From Rhodobacterales bacterium HKCCE4037 (GTDB lineage: Bacteria; Pseudomonadota; Alphaproteobacteria; Rhodobacterales; Rhodobacteraceae): 64,000 nt of DNA. Each line of letters begins with the position of its first letter. Position 1 is the first letter of the stretch. The stretch is taken from contig WVSM01000002.1 of NCBI GenBank assembly GCA_015689645.1, positions 62,001-126,000 of the forward strand, written 5' to 3'. The notes under the pieces are model-generated. The model saw only the letters and a list, made by a program, of their open reading frames with translations. It ran no database searches and was not told where the DNA came from. The translations under genes and the position numbers were made by a program. Below, one piece after another: positions 17,074-25,528 of this stretch.

Positions 17074-17799
17074 ATGGATCACGCCGAGGCACGAGCAGAG
17101 ATGGCAGCCGCTTTCCGGTGGGCCGCGCGAGAGGACATGCATGAAGGCGTCGCGAACCACTTCTCGCTTGCCGTGAATGACGCAGGCACGGAATTCCTCA
17201 TCAACCCCGTGAAGCACTTCAGCACGATGAAGGCCTCCGACCTGTGGGTGGTCGACGTGGACGACCCCGACAGCGCGAAAGGTGACAACGCGCCGGATCC
17301 GACGGCATGGGGGCTTCATGGTTCATTGCACCGGCATGTTCCCCACGCCCGTTGCGCCATGCACGTCCACTCGACCTATGCCACCGTGCTCGCGTCGCTT
17401 GCCGACTCGCGCCTGCCGGCGATCGACCAGAACTCCGCCATGTTCCACAACCGGCAGGTGATCGACGAAGGATATGGCGGGCTGGCGCTGGAAGACGAAG
17501 GCACACGCTGTGCCAAGATGTTCCAGGACCCAAGCGTCCGGACGATGATCATGGGCAACCACGGGGTTCTGTTCATCGGCGAAACCGTCGCCGAGACCTT
17601 CATGCGGATGTATTACTTCGAACGCGCGGCGCGGAACTACATCCTCGCCTTGCAGACAGGTCGGGAGCTGCGCCATCTGTCCGAAGAGGTCGCAGAACGC
17701 ACCGCGCAGCAGATCGAAGGGTCCGACGGCGCGGATGTCGCCTTCTTGCGCGGAATACGGGACGTGCTGGACCGCGAGGAACCTGATTACGTTCAGTAG
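17074..17799 (+). CDS. Class II aldolase/adducin family protein
   Basis: A 241-residue zinc-dependent aldolase-fold protein. Zinc ligands are visible as His97 and His99 in CAMHVHSTYATVLASL and His163 in MGNHGVLFIGETVAETF. The N-terminal AAAFRWAAREDMHEGVANHFSLAV is typical of the adducin-type branch, which covers fuculose-phosphate aldolases and decarboxylases, so the reaction cannot be named. AGGAGAGG precedes the ATG at 17074; the longer upstream open frame has no ribosome-binding site. It is divergent from a LysR gene and convergent with the ureohydrolase gene. Confidence 0.9.
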   Translation: MDHAEARAEMAAAFRWAAREDMHEGVANHFSLAVNDAGTEFLINPVKHFSTMKASDLWVVDVDDPDSAKGDNAPDPTAWGLHGSLHRHVPHARCAMHVHSTYATVLASLADSRLPAIDQNSAMFHNRQVIDEGYGGLALEDEGTRCAKMFQDPSVRTMIMGNHGVLFIGETVAETFMRMYYFERAARNYILALQTGRELRHLSEEVAERTAQQIEGSDGADVAFLRGIRDVLDREEPDYVQ

Positions 17800-17822
17800 A
17801 AGATTGGCGTGATCGGACGCGC

Positions 17823-18770
17823 CTACACCCTCGCATGCAGGATGCGACCGATCAGGTTGAGCAAAAGTTGCGCGGCAAGGATTGCGGTGGTGCCGTCTCG
17901 GTCGTAATCCGGCGCCACCTCCACCAGGTCCACTCCGACGATCCGCCCTCGCTTGGCAAGGATCGCAAGGAACTCCAGAACCTCGTAATAGAGGAACCCG
18001 CCATGCGATGGCGTTCCCGTGCCCGGCGCAATCGAGGGATCGAACCCGTCGATGTCGATGGTGATGTAAAGATCGGTATCGGGCACGCGCGCGGCGGCAG
18101 CCTCGGCCCCCATGGCGCGGATCTGTCGGACGGACTGGATGTCGGAGCCGAACCGGCGCGCATCGTCGTAGCCTTCCTTCGCGGTCGAACTGACATTGCG
18201 GATGCCGAACTGGCTGAGCCCGGTCACATGCTCCTGCTCTGCCGCGCGCCGCATCGGATTTCCGTGGCCATGCCGGACACCGTGGCGCTCATCGACGAAA
18301 TCCAGATGCGCGTCGATCTGCACGACATGGATCGGACCACGATCAGCAAAGGCACGGATACAGGGGATGTTGATCGAGTGATCGCCGCCAAGCGTCACCG
18401 GGATGGCCCCGGCGGCAAGCGCCGCCCGTACCCCGGCCTCGATATTGGCGTGGGACGCCTCGGTATCCGTGTGGACGATATCGGCGTCCCCCATGTCCAC
18501 GATCTTCGTGCCGGGCCCGAGATAGGTCACGTCATCCTCGTGATCATAGGCCCCCGCATGGCCGAAGGCGAAAAGGGTCGAGGCTTCGCGAATGCCGCGC
18601 GGGCCGAACCGGGCACCCGCGCGCCATTGCGTGCCGAAGTCGAACGGCGCGCCCAGGACGGCGACATCGGCGTCGATCTTCGACCAGTCGAGCTGGTAGG
18701 GGTATTTGCCGAACGTGGCGATGCCCACGAAGGGCAGGTTCAGGCGACCGGATTCGTAACCATGTGACAT
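17823..18770 (-). CDS. Agmatinase-like ureohydrolase
   Basis: Manganese enzyme of the arginase/agmatinase family that releases urea from a guanidino compound. All metal-ligand motifs are present in about 315 residues: GGDHSINIP, QIDAHLDFVDE, HGHGNPMRRA and TIDIDGFDPSIAPG. The substrate could be agmatine, guanidinobutyrate, guanidinopropionate or a related compound; overall sequence leans to the agmatinase/guanidinoacid branch. The open frame runs 45 codons further upstream, into mtgA's leader; I chose MSHGYESGRL, but a GTG start 16 codons earlier (HPLEGATFPPHLADM) is possible. The class II aldolase ends 23 bases away in the opposite direction. Confidence 0.88.
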   Translation of the reverse strand: MSHGYESGRLNLPFVGIATFGKYPYQLDWSKIDADVAVLGAPFDFGTQWRAGARFGPRGIREASTLFAFGHAGAYDHEDDVTYLGPGTKIVDMGDADIVHTDTEASHANIEAGVRAALAAGAIPVTLGGDHSINIPCIRAFADRGPIHVVQIDAHLDFVDERHGVRHGHGNPMRRAAEQEHVTGLSQFGIRNVSSTAKEGYDDARRFGSDIQSVRQIRAMGAEAAAARVPDTDLYITIDIDGFDPSIAPGTGTPSHGGFLYYEVLEFLAILAKRGRIVGVDLVEVAPDYDRDGTTAILAAQLLLNLIGRILHARV

Positions 18771-18889
18771 GTCGGCAAGGTGCGGCGGGAAGGTCGCGCC
18801 TTCAAGCGGATGTTTCACGCGGGGCTGGTGCGGGAGCCTCCGGCGGGCATATTTGACGGAACAAGGATAAGACGGAGGCGCGGGCAGCT

Positions 18890-19618
18890 TTGGCGAGGCG
18901 CACACGGAAATCGAGAACGGCGCGGAAGCCGTCGCGTTTGCGCGTTTGGGCGCAGGGGTTGCGCCGCTGGCTGTGGCGCGGACTGTTCGGGGCGGCTGCG
19001 CTGATGCTGGTGTGGATCCTGCTTTACGCCGTCGTTCCGGTGCCGACGACGATCTACATGATTCAGGAACGCGCGCGCCTCGGCGAACCGCTTGAGCGGA
19101 ACTGGGTGCCCATGGAGCAGATCTCGCCGCACCTCGCGCGGGCCGCCGTCGCGGCGGAAGATGCGAATTTCTGCCTGCATTGGGGTTTCGACATGTCCGC
19201 GATCCGGGATGCGATTGCCGATGGCGCCGCGCGCGGTGGCTCGACCATCAGTCAGCAGACCGTGAAGAACGCCTTCCTGTGGCATGGACGCTCGTGGTTC
19301 CGGAAGGCGCTGGAGGCCGCGATCACTCCGGTGATGGAGTTGATATGGCCGAAGCGGCGCGTGCTGGAGGTCTATCTGAACGTGGCCGAGTTCGCCCCCG
19401 GTGTCTTCGGCGCCGAGGCCGCCGCGCAGCACCACTTCGGCGTCTCCGCCGCAGACCTGACCGAACGGCAGGCGTCGCTGCTGGCCGCGGTCCTTCCGAA
19501 CCCGCAGGAACGCAACGCCAGCGCGCCGTCCGACTTCGTCAATCGACGCGCGCGGTCCATCGCCAGCGGGGCGGCGACGATCCGCGCCGATGGCCGGGAC
19601 GATTGCTTTGCGAATTGA
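18890..19618 (+). CDS. mtgA: Monofunctional peptidoglycan glycosyltransferase MtgA
   Basis: Polymerises lipid II into glycan strands at the inner membrane. The 242-residue protein has a basic cytoplasmic start, one membrane helix at about residues 31-50 (GLFGAAALMLVWILLYAVV), and a GT51 domain with the catalytic Glu in AAVAAEDANFCLHWGFD, the RGGSTISQQTVKN motif, and EVYLNVAEFAPGVFGAEAAA. No transpeptidase domain follows. The start is a TTG with GGAGG about 11 bases upstream; the MARRTRKSR lead fits other MtgA proteins. Followed after 50 bases by a GST gene. Confidence 0.95.
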   Translation: MARRTRKSRTARKPSRLRVWAQGLRRWLWRGLFGAAALMLVWILLYAVVPVPTTIYMIQERARLGEPLERNWVPMEQISPHLARAAVAAEDANFCLHWGFDMSAIRDAIADGAARGGSTISQQTVKNAFLWHGRSWFRKALEAAITPVMELIWPKRRVLEVYLNVAEFAPGVFGAEAAAQHHFGVSAADLTERQASLLAAVLPNPQERNASAPSDFVNRRARSIASGAATIRADGRDDCFAN

Positions 19619-19668
19619 TTTTCCGGAGCGAACGCGCAAAGAACAGGCACACAAACCCGAGCAGAAAC

Positions 19669-20334
19669 ATGAACCGCCTCTACCATTTTCCACTGTCCCC
19701 GTATTGTCGGAAGGTCCGTCTCGTGCTGGCCGAGAAAAAGATCGAGGTGGAACTGGTCGAGGAAAAATACTGGGAGCCGTCCACCGAATTCCTGCGCCGC
19801 AACCCGGCCGGAAAAGTGCCGGTCCTCAGGATCGACGGCATGATGCTGAGCGATAGCCAGGCGATCTGCGAATACCTTGAAGAAACCGTGCCCGACCCTG
19901 CCCTCTTGCCGCGCGACCCCGCTCAGCGGGCCGAAGTGCGGCGTCTCGTGGCGTGGTTCGACGACAAGTTCCACAAGGAAGTCACCGCCAACCTCGTACA
20001 CGAGCGGGTGCACAAGAAGGTCATGCGTGGCGGCTATCCGGACGGACGCGCCGTCAAGGCTGGTGCCACCAACGTGAAGTTCCACATTCGCTACATGCAC
20101 TGGCTTCTGGATCACCGGCGCTGGCTGGCGGGCGATCAGTTGACCCTCGCCGACTTCGCCGCGGCCGCACAGCTGTCGTGTCTTGATTACATTTCGGACG
20201 TGGACTGGAGCCTGAGCGCGCCGGTCAAGGACTGGTATGCCAAGATCAAGTCGCGCCCGGCGTTCCGGTCGATCCTCGCCGACCAGATCTTCGGCTTTCC
20301 GCAGCCGGCGCATTACGCCGACCTGGACTTTTGA
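19669..20334 (+). CDS. Glutathione S-transferase family protein
   Basis: A 221-residue cytoplasmic GST. The N-terminal thioredoxin-like domain has [22 protein letters not shown] with a cysteine at the catalytic position, the cis-proline region in [10 protein letters not shown], and the glutathione-gamma-glutamyl site [11 protein letters not shown]. The C-terminal helical domain shows [24 protein letters not shown]. Substrate unknown. The long open frame upstream overlaps mtgA and is spurious; [13 protein letters not shown] is the family start. The TGA stop overlaps the TTG start of queG. Confidence 0.93.
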   Translation: MNRLYHFPLSPYCRKVRLVLAEKKIEVELVEEKYWEPSTEFLRRNPAGKVPVLRIDGMMLSDSQAICEYLEETVPDPALLPRDPAQRAEVRRLVAWFDDKFHKEVTANLVHERVHKKVMRGGYPDGRAVKAGATNVKFHIRYMHWLLDHRRWLAGDQLTLADFAAAAQLSCLDYISDVDWSLSAPVKDWYAKIKSRPAFRSILADQIFGFPQPAHYADLDF

Positions 20335-21362
20335 GGGACCTCAAGGAGTCTCTGCGCGCTGAAGCGGTGGATGCCGGTTTCGCCAAGATGGGGGTGTGCC
20401 GGCCCGATGCCGTGCCTGAGCTTGCCGCGCGTCTCTCGGATTTCGTGGAGGCCGGATACCACGGGCAGATGGGCTGGATGGCGGAGCGGATGCATTGGCG
20501 AGGGGCACCGGACGCGCTTTGGCCCGAGGCCCGGTCGGTCGTGATGCTGGCCGAGCCCTACACGCCCGACGTCGATCCGCTGGAGGCGCTTGAGTCCCAC
20601 GACTGCGCCACGATCAGCGTCTATGCCCAGAACCGCGATTACCATGACCTTGTGAAAAAGCGCCTGAAGCGCGTGGGGCGATGGTTGCTGGAACAGGTAC
20701 CGGGCGAAGAGATCAAGGTTTTTGTCGATACGGCCCCAGTGATGGAAAAGCCATTGGCGCAGGCGGCAGGGCTGGGGTGGCAAGGCAAGCACACGAACCT
20801 GCTGGCACGTGATCTGGGCAACTGGTTCTTCCTCGGCGCTATTTTCACGACCGTGGAGCTCCCGACCGATGATCCGGGCGAGGAGCGTTGTGGCACATGC
20901 ACCGCCTGCCTCGACATCTGTCCGACAGATGCGTTTCCGGCGCCGTTCAAACTGGATGCACGGCGCTGCATTTCCTACCTGACGATCGAGCACAAGGGAC
21001 CGGTGGACCCGGACCTGCGCGCGAAGATGGGCAACCGGATCTATGGCTGCGACGATTGCCTTGCCGTCTGTCCGTGGAACAAGTTCGCCCAGACCGCGCG
21101 TGACATGCGCTACACGCCCCGGCCCGAGCTGCAATCGCCGAAGCTGGCGGACCTGGCCAAGCTTGACGATCGCGGGTTTCGGGCGCTGTTCTCAGGCTCT
21201 CCCATCAAGCGGATCGGGCGGGATCGTTTCGTGCGGAACGTACTTTACGCCATCGGCAATTCCGGGGAGCCTGCACTGGTGGATACGGCCCGCGGGTTGA
21301 CCGATGATCCCGACCCGGCGGTCGCGGACGCCGCACGATGGGCATTGGACAGGTTGACATGA
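20331..21362 (+). CDS. queG: Epoxyqueuosine reductase QueG
   Basis: Reduces epoxyqueuosine to queuosine in tRNA, using cobalamin and two 4Fe-4S clusters. The 343-residue protein has the family features: the catalytic aspartate in [25 protein letters not shown], the first ferredoxin-like cluster motif [16 protein letters not shown] and the second [14 protein letters not shown]. The C-terminal HEAT-like repeats ([17 protein letters not shown]) are present. The start is an unusual TTG whose TGA is the stop of the GST gene, so translation is coupled; the end overlaps the SDR gene by four bases. Confidence 0.96.
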   Translation: MRDLKESLRAEAVDAGFAKMGVCRPDAVPELAARLSDFVEAGYHGQMGWMAERMHWRGAPDALWPEARSVVMLAEPYTPDVDPLEALESHDCATISVYAQNRDYHDLVKKRLKRVGRWLLEQVPGEEIKVFVDTAPVMEKPLAQAAGLGWQGKHTNLLARDLGNWFFLGAIFTTVELPTDDPGEERCGTCTACLDICPTDAFPAPFKLDARRCISYLTIEHKGPVDPDLRAKMGNRIYGCDDCLAVCPWNKFAQTARDMRYTPRPELQSPKLADLAKLDDRGFRALFSGSPIKRIGRDRFVRNVLYAIGNSGEPALVDTARGLTDDPDPAVADAARWALDRLT

Positions 21363-22216
21363 GACTGCTGATTTTCGGTTACGGATTTTCGTCGCGTGCC
21401 ATCGCGCAAGCCCTTCCCGACAGTTGGGAGGTGCGCGCCACCACGCGCTCGAAGGAGAAGTTCGGTGCCATCCGTGCCGACGGGGTGGAGCCGCTGCTTT
21501 TTCCCGGCGCGGACCTGCGCCCGCATGTCGAATGGGCCAGCCATGTTCTGCTCTCCGCGGGGCCGCAGGACGGGCATGATCCGGTGCTGGGGGAGTTGCA
21601 TGACGCGTTTGCGACCGCCGATCACCTGCAATGGGTCGGCTACCTCAGCACCACCGGCGTCTATGGCGACCACGGGGGCGGCTGGGTGACGGAAGAGACC
21701 CCTGCCGACAGCGAAACCAAGCGCGGCAAGGCGCGGATCGCGGCGGAGGGTGAATGGCTGGCTCTGCACGAGGCCCATGGTCTGCCGGTCCATATCTTCC
21801 GGCTTGCGGGCATCTACGGCCCCGGACGCGGGCCGTTCGAGAAGGTGCGCAACGGCACCGCCCGTCGGGTCATCAAGGAAGGCCAGGTCTTCAGCCGGAT
21901 CCATGTCGAGGATATCGCGCAAACGGTGATTGCTTCGATCAACCGGCCCAATCCCGGCGCGGCCTACAATGTCTGCGACGATGATCCGGCGCCGCCACAG
22001 GACGTGCTCGCCTATGCCGCCGAGCTTCTTGGCGTTCCGGTTCCACCGGCAGTCCCCTTCGAAGAGGCCGAGATGTCGCCCATGGCGCGGAGCTTCTATT
22101 CCGACTCCAAGCGGGTCGATAACAGCCGCATCAAGGATGAGCTTGGCGTCGTCTTGCGCTACCCCGATTACCGCAGTGGATTGGCGCAGCTTCTTTCCGC
22201 CGAAAACGAAAGCTGA
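21359..22216 (+). CDS. NAD(P)-dependent SDR/epimerase family protein (YeeZ-like)
   Basis: A 285-residue Rossmann-fold protein beginning with a nucleotide-binding loop ([17 protein letters not shown]). Further landmarks are [40 protein letters not shown] and [17 protein letters not shown]. These place it with extended-SDR epimerase/dehydratase-like proteins; the usual YxxxK pair is not obvious, so catalytic type is open. The ATG overlaps the queG stop (ATGA), and GGACAGG precedes it. The in-frame ATG 21 bases earlier lies inside queG and is less likely. Confidence 0.88.
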   Translation: MRLLIFGYGFSSRAIAQALPDSWEVRATTRSKEKFGAIRADGVEPLLFPGADLRPHVEWASHVLLSAGPQDGHDPVLGELHDAFATADHLQWVGYLSTTGVYGDHGGGWVTEETPADSETKRGKARIAAEGEWLALHEAHGLPVHIFRLAGIYGPGRGPFEKVRNGTARRVIKEGQVFSRIHVEDIAQTVIASINRPNPGAAYNVCDDDPAPPQDVLAYAAELLGVPVPPAVPFEEAEMSPMARSFYSDSKRVDNSRIKDELGVVLRYPDYRSGLAQLLSAENES

Positions 22217-22279
22217 CTCTCGCGCGGACCCCGAAAATGTGTATAAGCCTTGCCGAAAACAATCGTTCGAGCAGTTCCC

Positions 22280-22765
22280 ATGGATCGTCGCACTTTTCTT
22301 GCCCTTCCCGCCCTTCTTCCGGCCGCCGCCTGTTCGCGCTTCATCGAGTATGATGGTCCGGAGGTGACGCGCGTTGTCGTCTGGAAGGAAGACCGCCTCA
22401 TGTCGCTGTTTCACGGCGACGAGGTCCTCGAAAGCTACGAGATCGAGCTTGGCTTCGCGCCCGTGGGCCACAAGGAGCAATACGGCGACGGACGTACTCC
22501 GGAAGGCGAATACTTCATCGACCGCCGCAACCCGAATTCGCAGTGGTATCTTTCGATCGGCATCAGCTACCCGAACGAAGAGGACAGGGCCCGCGCGCGC
22601 GAAGCTGGCGTGAACCCGGGCGGAGACATCTTCATCCACGGAACTCCGCGGGAATATCGGCGTGAAGAGGATTGGACCGTTGGCTGCATCGCGGTGAAGA
22701 ATCGCGAGATGCGCCACATCTATGCGGCTGTTCAGATCGGCACTCCGATCACGATTCACCCCTGA
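22280..22765 (+). CDS. YafK-type L,D-transpeptidase-fold lipoprotein
   Basis: A 161-residue protein with a lipoprotein signal (LPALLPAAAC, lipidated at Cys18) and a YkuD-type catalytic domain. The catalytic pair is visible as His120 in DIFIHGTPREY and Cys136 in DWTVGCIAV. The GCIAV form, rather than the GCxR of classical enzymes, marks the YafK/DpaA branch, whose E. coli member releases Braun lipoprotein from peptidoglycan instead of making crosslinks. Here the role may therefore be hydrolytic; that is inference. The start is the methionine before DRRTF, which keeps the lipobox at the right place. Confidence 0.87.
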   Translation: MDRRTFLALPALLPAAACSRFIEYDGPEVTRVVVWKEDRLMSLFHGDEVLESYEIELGFAPVGHKEQYGDGRTPEGEYFIDRRNPNSQWYLSIGISYPNEEDRARAREAGVNPGGDIFIHGTPREYRREEDWTVGCIAVKNREMRHIYAAVQIGTPITIHP

Positions 22766-23072
22766 TCGACGTCGGACCGGTCCGGGATCTCAGCGGAATA
22801 GTCGAAAACTATTGATTCGTGCGTCGATTGCGGTGCCCCAGATGCTGCGGTCTGTCCGGCGCTTGCAGAACCACGTGCAAACTCATCGGCCCAAAGCGCT
22901 GACCTGTCTGAAGTGTTGCTTTTTTGACGACATTCCCGGATTCGTTGCCGACCCCAAATTTTGATTCCGTTGCAATGAACGGAGGTTGTTGGTTAAACAT
23001 GGTTACGAGGTACAGTCTTGGGTGCCCTAACCTGTGCATTGTGTGCAAAAGGGGCGTATCTTGGAGGATATT
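22766..23072. other. 307-base intergenic region without a gene
   Basis: No convincing coding frame, tRNA or long repeat is visible. The last 100 bases are richer in A and T and contain TTGGTT and TACAGT with a 16-base spacer (about 22990-23020), a weak promoter candidate for the 61-aa gene that follows. GGAGG lies five bases before that start codon. Confidence 0.5.
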
Positions 23073-23258
23073 ATGAAGAAACTTGCTCTCGCTGCTGCTC
23101 TGTCGGTTGTCGCCACTGGCGCATTCGCAGGCGGCTACGTCGAACCGGTTCACGTTGAGCCGGTCGTCGTTGTGGAAGACACCAGCTCCTCGGCTGGCGG
23201 CATCCTGGTGCCCGCCATCGCCGTGCTCCTGCTGGTTCTGGCACTGCATCACACCTGA
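23073..23258 (+). CDS. Small exported membrane protein, copy 1 (61 aa)
   Basis: A 61-residue protein with a signal peptide (MKKLALAAALSVVATGAFA), a short Val/Pro/Glu segment (VEPVHVEPVVVVED), a TSSSAGG linker and a hydrophobic C-terminal helix (ILVPAIAVLLLVLAL) ending in HHT. It should sit in the inner membrane with its short middle part in the periplasm. A strong GGAGG site precedes the ATG. It differs from copy 2 by one residue (His27 here, Val there), although about 25 codons differ silently. It has its own terminator. Function unknown; the abundance of such short proteins is unknown too. Confidence 0.85.
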   Translation: MKKLALAAALSVVATGAFAGGYVEPVHVEPVVVVEDTSSSAGGILVPAIAVLLLVLALHHT

Positions 23259-23269
23259 TCTTCGGATCA
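23256..23269 (+). other. Small hairpin overlapping the stop codon of copy 1
   Basis: TGATC and GATCA pair around a TTCG tetraloop, with the TGA stop forming the 5' arm. The same stem with a different loop lies just after copy 2, so the feature was kept through the duplication. Confidence 0.45.
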
Positions 23270-23284
23270 CGTGACACGATTTGG

Positions 23285-23320
23285 AAAGGCGTCGCCTTCG
23301 GGCGGCGCCTTTTCTTTTTT
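23285..23320 (+). terminator. Strong intrinsic terminator after copy 1
   Basis: An 11-bp stem (AAGGCGTCGCC with GGCGGCGCCTT, one G-T pair) closes a stable TTCG tetraloop and is followed by TTCTTTTTT. Confidence 0.9.
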
Positions 23321-23441
23321 GCAACAGGTGTGGCCACAATGTTCCGCTCTCCAAAATGCCCATTGCAGCTTCAATGGAGGTATGGCTAAGGATGGATCAT
23401 CAAAACCCAACCCCGCCAATGAAGTTGGCAAGGAGAATGAA

Positions 23442-23627
23442 ATGAAGAAACTCGCACTCGCAGCAGCCCTGTCCGTCGTCGCAACCGGCGCATTCGCTGG
23501 CGGCTACGTTGAACCCGTCGTCGTCGAGCCCGTCGTCGTCGTTGAAGACACCAGCTCCTCCGCTGGCGGCATCCTGGTTCCGGCCATCGCAGTCCTGCTG
23601 CTGGTTCTGGCTCTGCACCACACCTGA
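23442..23627 (+). CDS. Small exported membrane protein, copy 2 (61 aa)
   Basis: Tandem paralogue of the gene at 23073, identical in 60 of 61 residues (Val27 instead of His). The signal peptide, V/P/E-rich segment, Ser-Gly linker and C-terminal hydrophobic helix are the same. AGGAG lies six bases before the chosen ATG. An in-frame ATG at 23382 would add 20 polar residues, but its ribosome-binding site is too close to the codon and copy 1 has no equivalent. Own leader and own terminator suggest it is expressed independently of copy 1. Function unknown. Confidence 0.85.
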   Translation: MKKLALAAALSVVATGAFAGGYVEPVVVEPVVVVEDTSSSAGGILVPAIAVLLLVLALHHT

Positions 23628-23634
23628 TTTCGTC

Positions 23635-23648
23635 TGATCGTCAGATCA
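23635..23648 (+). other. Small hairpin after copy 2
   Basis: TGATC and GATCA pair around GTCA, eight bases past the stop. It matches the arms of the hairpin at copy 1. Confidence 0.4.
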
Positions 23649-23658
23649 CACGAATCGG

Positions 23659-23692
23659 AAGGGCGCTGCCATTTGGCGGCGCCTTTTCTTTT
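23659..23692 (+). terminator. Intrinsic terminator after copy 2
   Basis: GGCGCTGCC and GGCGGCGCC form a 9-bp stem with one G-T pair and an ATTT loop, followed by TTTTCTTTT. It is the counterpart of the terminator after copy 1. Confidence 0.8.
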
Positions 23693-23752
23693 GAGAAAAT
23701 GTGAAATTCGCCGCGAACGCCCGTTTCAGCGAATGGTTCCGCGCCACGGAAA

Positions 23753-23784
23753 ATAAACCTGAAGGCCGGTCAGAGCCCGGCTTC
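23753..23784 (-). terminator. Possible rlmN terminator
   Basis: On the minus strand GAAGCCGG (inside the last rlmN codons) pairs with CCGGCCTTC with one bulge, followed after a few bases by TTTATTTT. The stop codon lies in the loop. Confidence 0.4.
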
Positions 23785-24948
23785 CGCCTCGATCTGCTTC
23801 TTCGATTTCCGGGCACGCTCCGTGGCGGACTTCAACTGACCGCAGGCCGCCATGATATCCTCACCCCGCGGTGTTCGGATCGGAGAGGCGTAGCCGGCCT
23901 TGTAGACGATATCGGCGAACCGCTCGATCCGTTCCCAATCCGAGCGCTCGTAGGGCGCGCCGGGCCATTCGTTGAACGGGATCAGGTTGATCTTGGCAGG
24001 AATGCCCTGGATCAGCTTCACCAGCCGCCGTGCATCCTCGTCCGTGTCATTCACATCCTTCAGCATCACGTACTCGAACGTGATCCGTTCGCTGTTGGAG
24101 GCCTTGGGATAGGCGCGAAGGGCGTCCAGAAGTTCGGCAATAGGCCAGCGCTTGTTGATCGGCACCAGCTTGTCGCGCACCTCGTCCGTGGTGGCGTGGA
24201 AGCTGACGGCCAACTGACAGCCGATCTCTTCGGCCGTGCGCGCGATCTCGGGAACGACACCGGACGTGGACAGCGTGATGCGACGGCGCGACAGGCTGAT
24301 CCCTTCCGGGTCCATTGCGATCTTCATCGCATCGCGGACATTCTCGAAGTTATAAAGCGGCTCACCCATGCCCATCAGCACGATGTTCGACACCAGGCGC
24401 GGCTTCGCATCCGACCCGACGCCCTCGGCGGTCCATTCATCCAGGTCGTCACGCGCCAGCATGACCTGCCCGATGATCTCGCCCGCCGTCAGGTTGCGGA
24501 CCAGTTTCTGCGTGCCGGTATGGCAGAACGAACAGGTGAGCGTGCAGCCGACCTGGCTCGAAATGCAGAGCGTCCCACGATCAACCTCGGGGATATAGAC
24601 AACCTCGACCTCATGGCCGCCGGCGATCCGAACGAGGTATTTGCGCGTGCCGTCTGCGCTGACCTGCTTGGACACGATCTCGGGCACCTCTGCCACGAAA
24701 GTCCGCTCCAGCATGGCGCGGTAGTCCTTGCTGAGGTTCGTCATCGCCGCGAAATCGCGCACGCCTTTCTGATAGAGCCATTGCCAGATCTGACCGGTGC
24801 GCATCTTCGCCTGCTTCTCGGGCGTGCCCGCCTCGATCAGCGCGTCGCGCAAACCGTCCCGCGTCAGGCCGATCAAGTTGATCGGCCCTTCGGGCAGTTT
24901 GCGTTTGATCGTGGCAACGTCTTGCGTGATGGGCGCGGTGGCGGTCAT
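23770..24948 (-). CDS. rlmN: Dual-specificity 23S rRNA/tRNA adenine C2-methyltransferase RlmN
   Basis: Radical-SAM enzyme that methylates A2503 of 23S rRNA and A37 of some tRNAs. The 392-residue protein has the radical-SAM cluster motif CTLTCSFC (Cys135, Cys139, Cys142), the GMGEPLYN motif, and the C-terminal cysteine that is transiently methylated in the family (Cys369 in MAACGQLKS). The N-terminal [19 protein letters not shown] is also typical. AAGGA precedes the ATG. It is a single gene downstream of two IalB paralogues on the same strand. Confidence 0.97.
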   Translation of the reverse strand: MTATAPITQDVATIKRKLPEGPINLIGLTRDGLRDALIEAGTPEKQAKMRTGQIWQWLYQKGVRDFAAMTNLSKDYRAMLERTFVAEVPEIVSKQVSADGTRKYLVRIAGGHEVEVVYIPEVDRGTLCISSQVGCTLTCSFCHTGTQKLVRNLTAGEIIGQVMLARDDLDEWTAEGVGSDAKPRLVSNIVLMGMGEPLYNFENVRDAMKIAMDPEGISLSRRRITLSTSGVVPEIARTAEEIGCQLAVSFHATTDEVRDKLVPINKRWPIAELLDALRAYPKASNSERITFEYVMLKDVNDTDEDARRLVKLIQGIPAKINLIPFNEWPGAPYERSDWERIERFADIVYKAGYASPIRTPRGEDIMAACGQLKSATERARKSKKQIEAEAGL

Positions 24949-25017
24949 GGCGTAAATCCTTGGGAGATGCGCTCACATATAGGAAGCGACGCGCCCACGC
25001 AAACGGGCCGCGTCAAT

Positions 25018-25524
25018 TCAGCTCGAACAGCGCACTTCAGCGTCTTCGATGGCTGCGGTGAACCCGGTCAGGCTGAACGTGTCGATCACCTCGGTCCCCC
25101 GGCCGGAGACCGCCGTGACCACGGCCTCGGAGCCTTCGCGCAGCGCCGCGATGATGCGGGCATCGGCGGCGGGGGAGCCAGCCCATGACATCGGACCTTC
25201 GGTGAACAGTTCGAACGTCGTGCCAGCCACTTCGAGCGTTACAACGCTGCCGTCCGCAAAGGGGTAACCGCCGGTATAGCTGACTTCACCCAGACGCTCG
25301 TCTGCAGGCCAGAACGAGATGAAGAGCACGGCGTCGTCGCGGCTGATGTCATTCGTCACATCAACACCATCGCGGCTGGCCGTGGTCCCCGCTGGTAGGG
25401 ACGTCACCCAGCATTGCGTCGGGTCTTCCTGCACGTAGACGGACCACGCTGTCTGGGCCTGCCCGTAGGCAGCCCCTGAGATCAGGGCAAACGCCATCCC
25501 GTAGCAGACAGAGGCGACGCGCAC
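25018..25524 (-). CDS. Invasion-associated locus B (IalB) family protein, copy B
   Basis: A 168-residue exported protein of the IalB family. After a signal peptide ending near GAAYGQ, it shows WSVYVQEDPTQCWVTS, ISFWPADERLGEVSYTGGYPF, STFELFTEG-like and GSEAVVTAVSGRGTEVIDTFSLTGFTAAIEDAEVRC, so the two cysteines are placed as in the family. The start is GTG four bases after the stop of the preceding paralogue; an ATG nine codons later is possible. The family was named in Bartonella but is widespread in free-living alphaproteobacteria, and no invasion role is implied. Confidence 0.85.
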   Translation of the reverse strand: MRVASVCYGMAFALISGAAYGQAQTAWSVYVQEDPTQCWVTSLPAGTTASRDGVDVTNDISRDDAVLFISFWPADERLGEVSYTGGYPFADGSVVTLEVAGTTFELFTEGPMSWAGSPAADARIIAALREGSEAVVTAVSGRGTEVIDTFSLTGFTAAIEDAEVRCSS

Positions 25525-25528
25525 CGGA

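Noticed and set aside
22722-22964. 80-codon plus-strand frame in the intergenic region before the 61-aa genes
   Set aside because: Overlaps the transpeptidase-fold gene out of frame, Arg-rich, no ribosome-binding site.
23382-23441. Extended start for copy 2 of the 61-aa protein
   Set aside because: The GGAGG abuts the ATG, and the added 20 residues would destroy the signal peptide that copy 1 shares.
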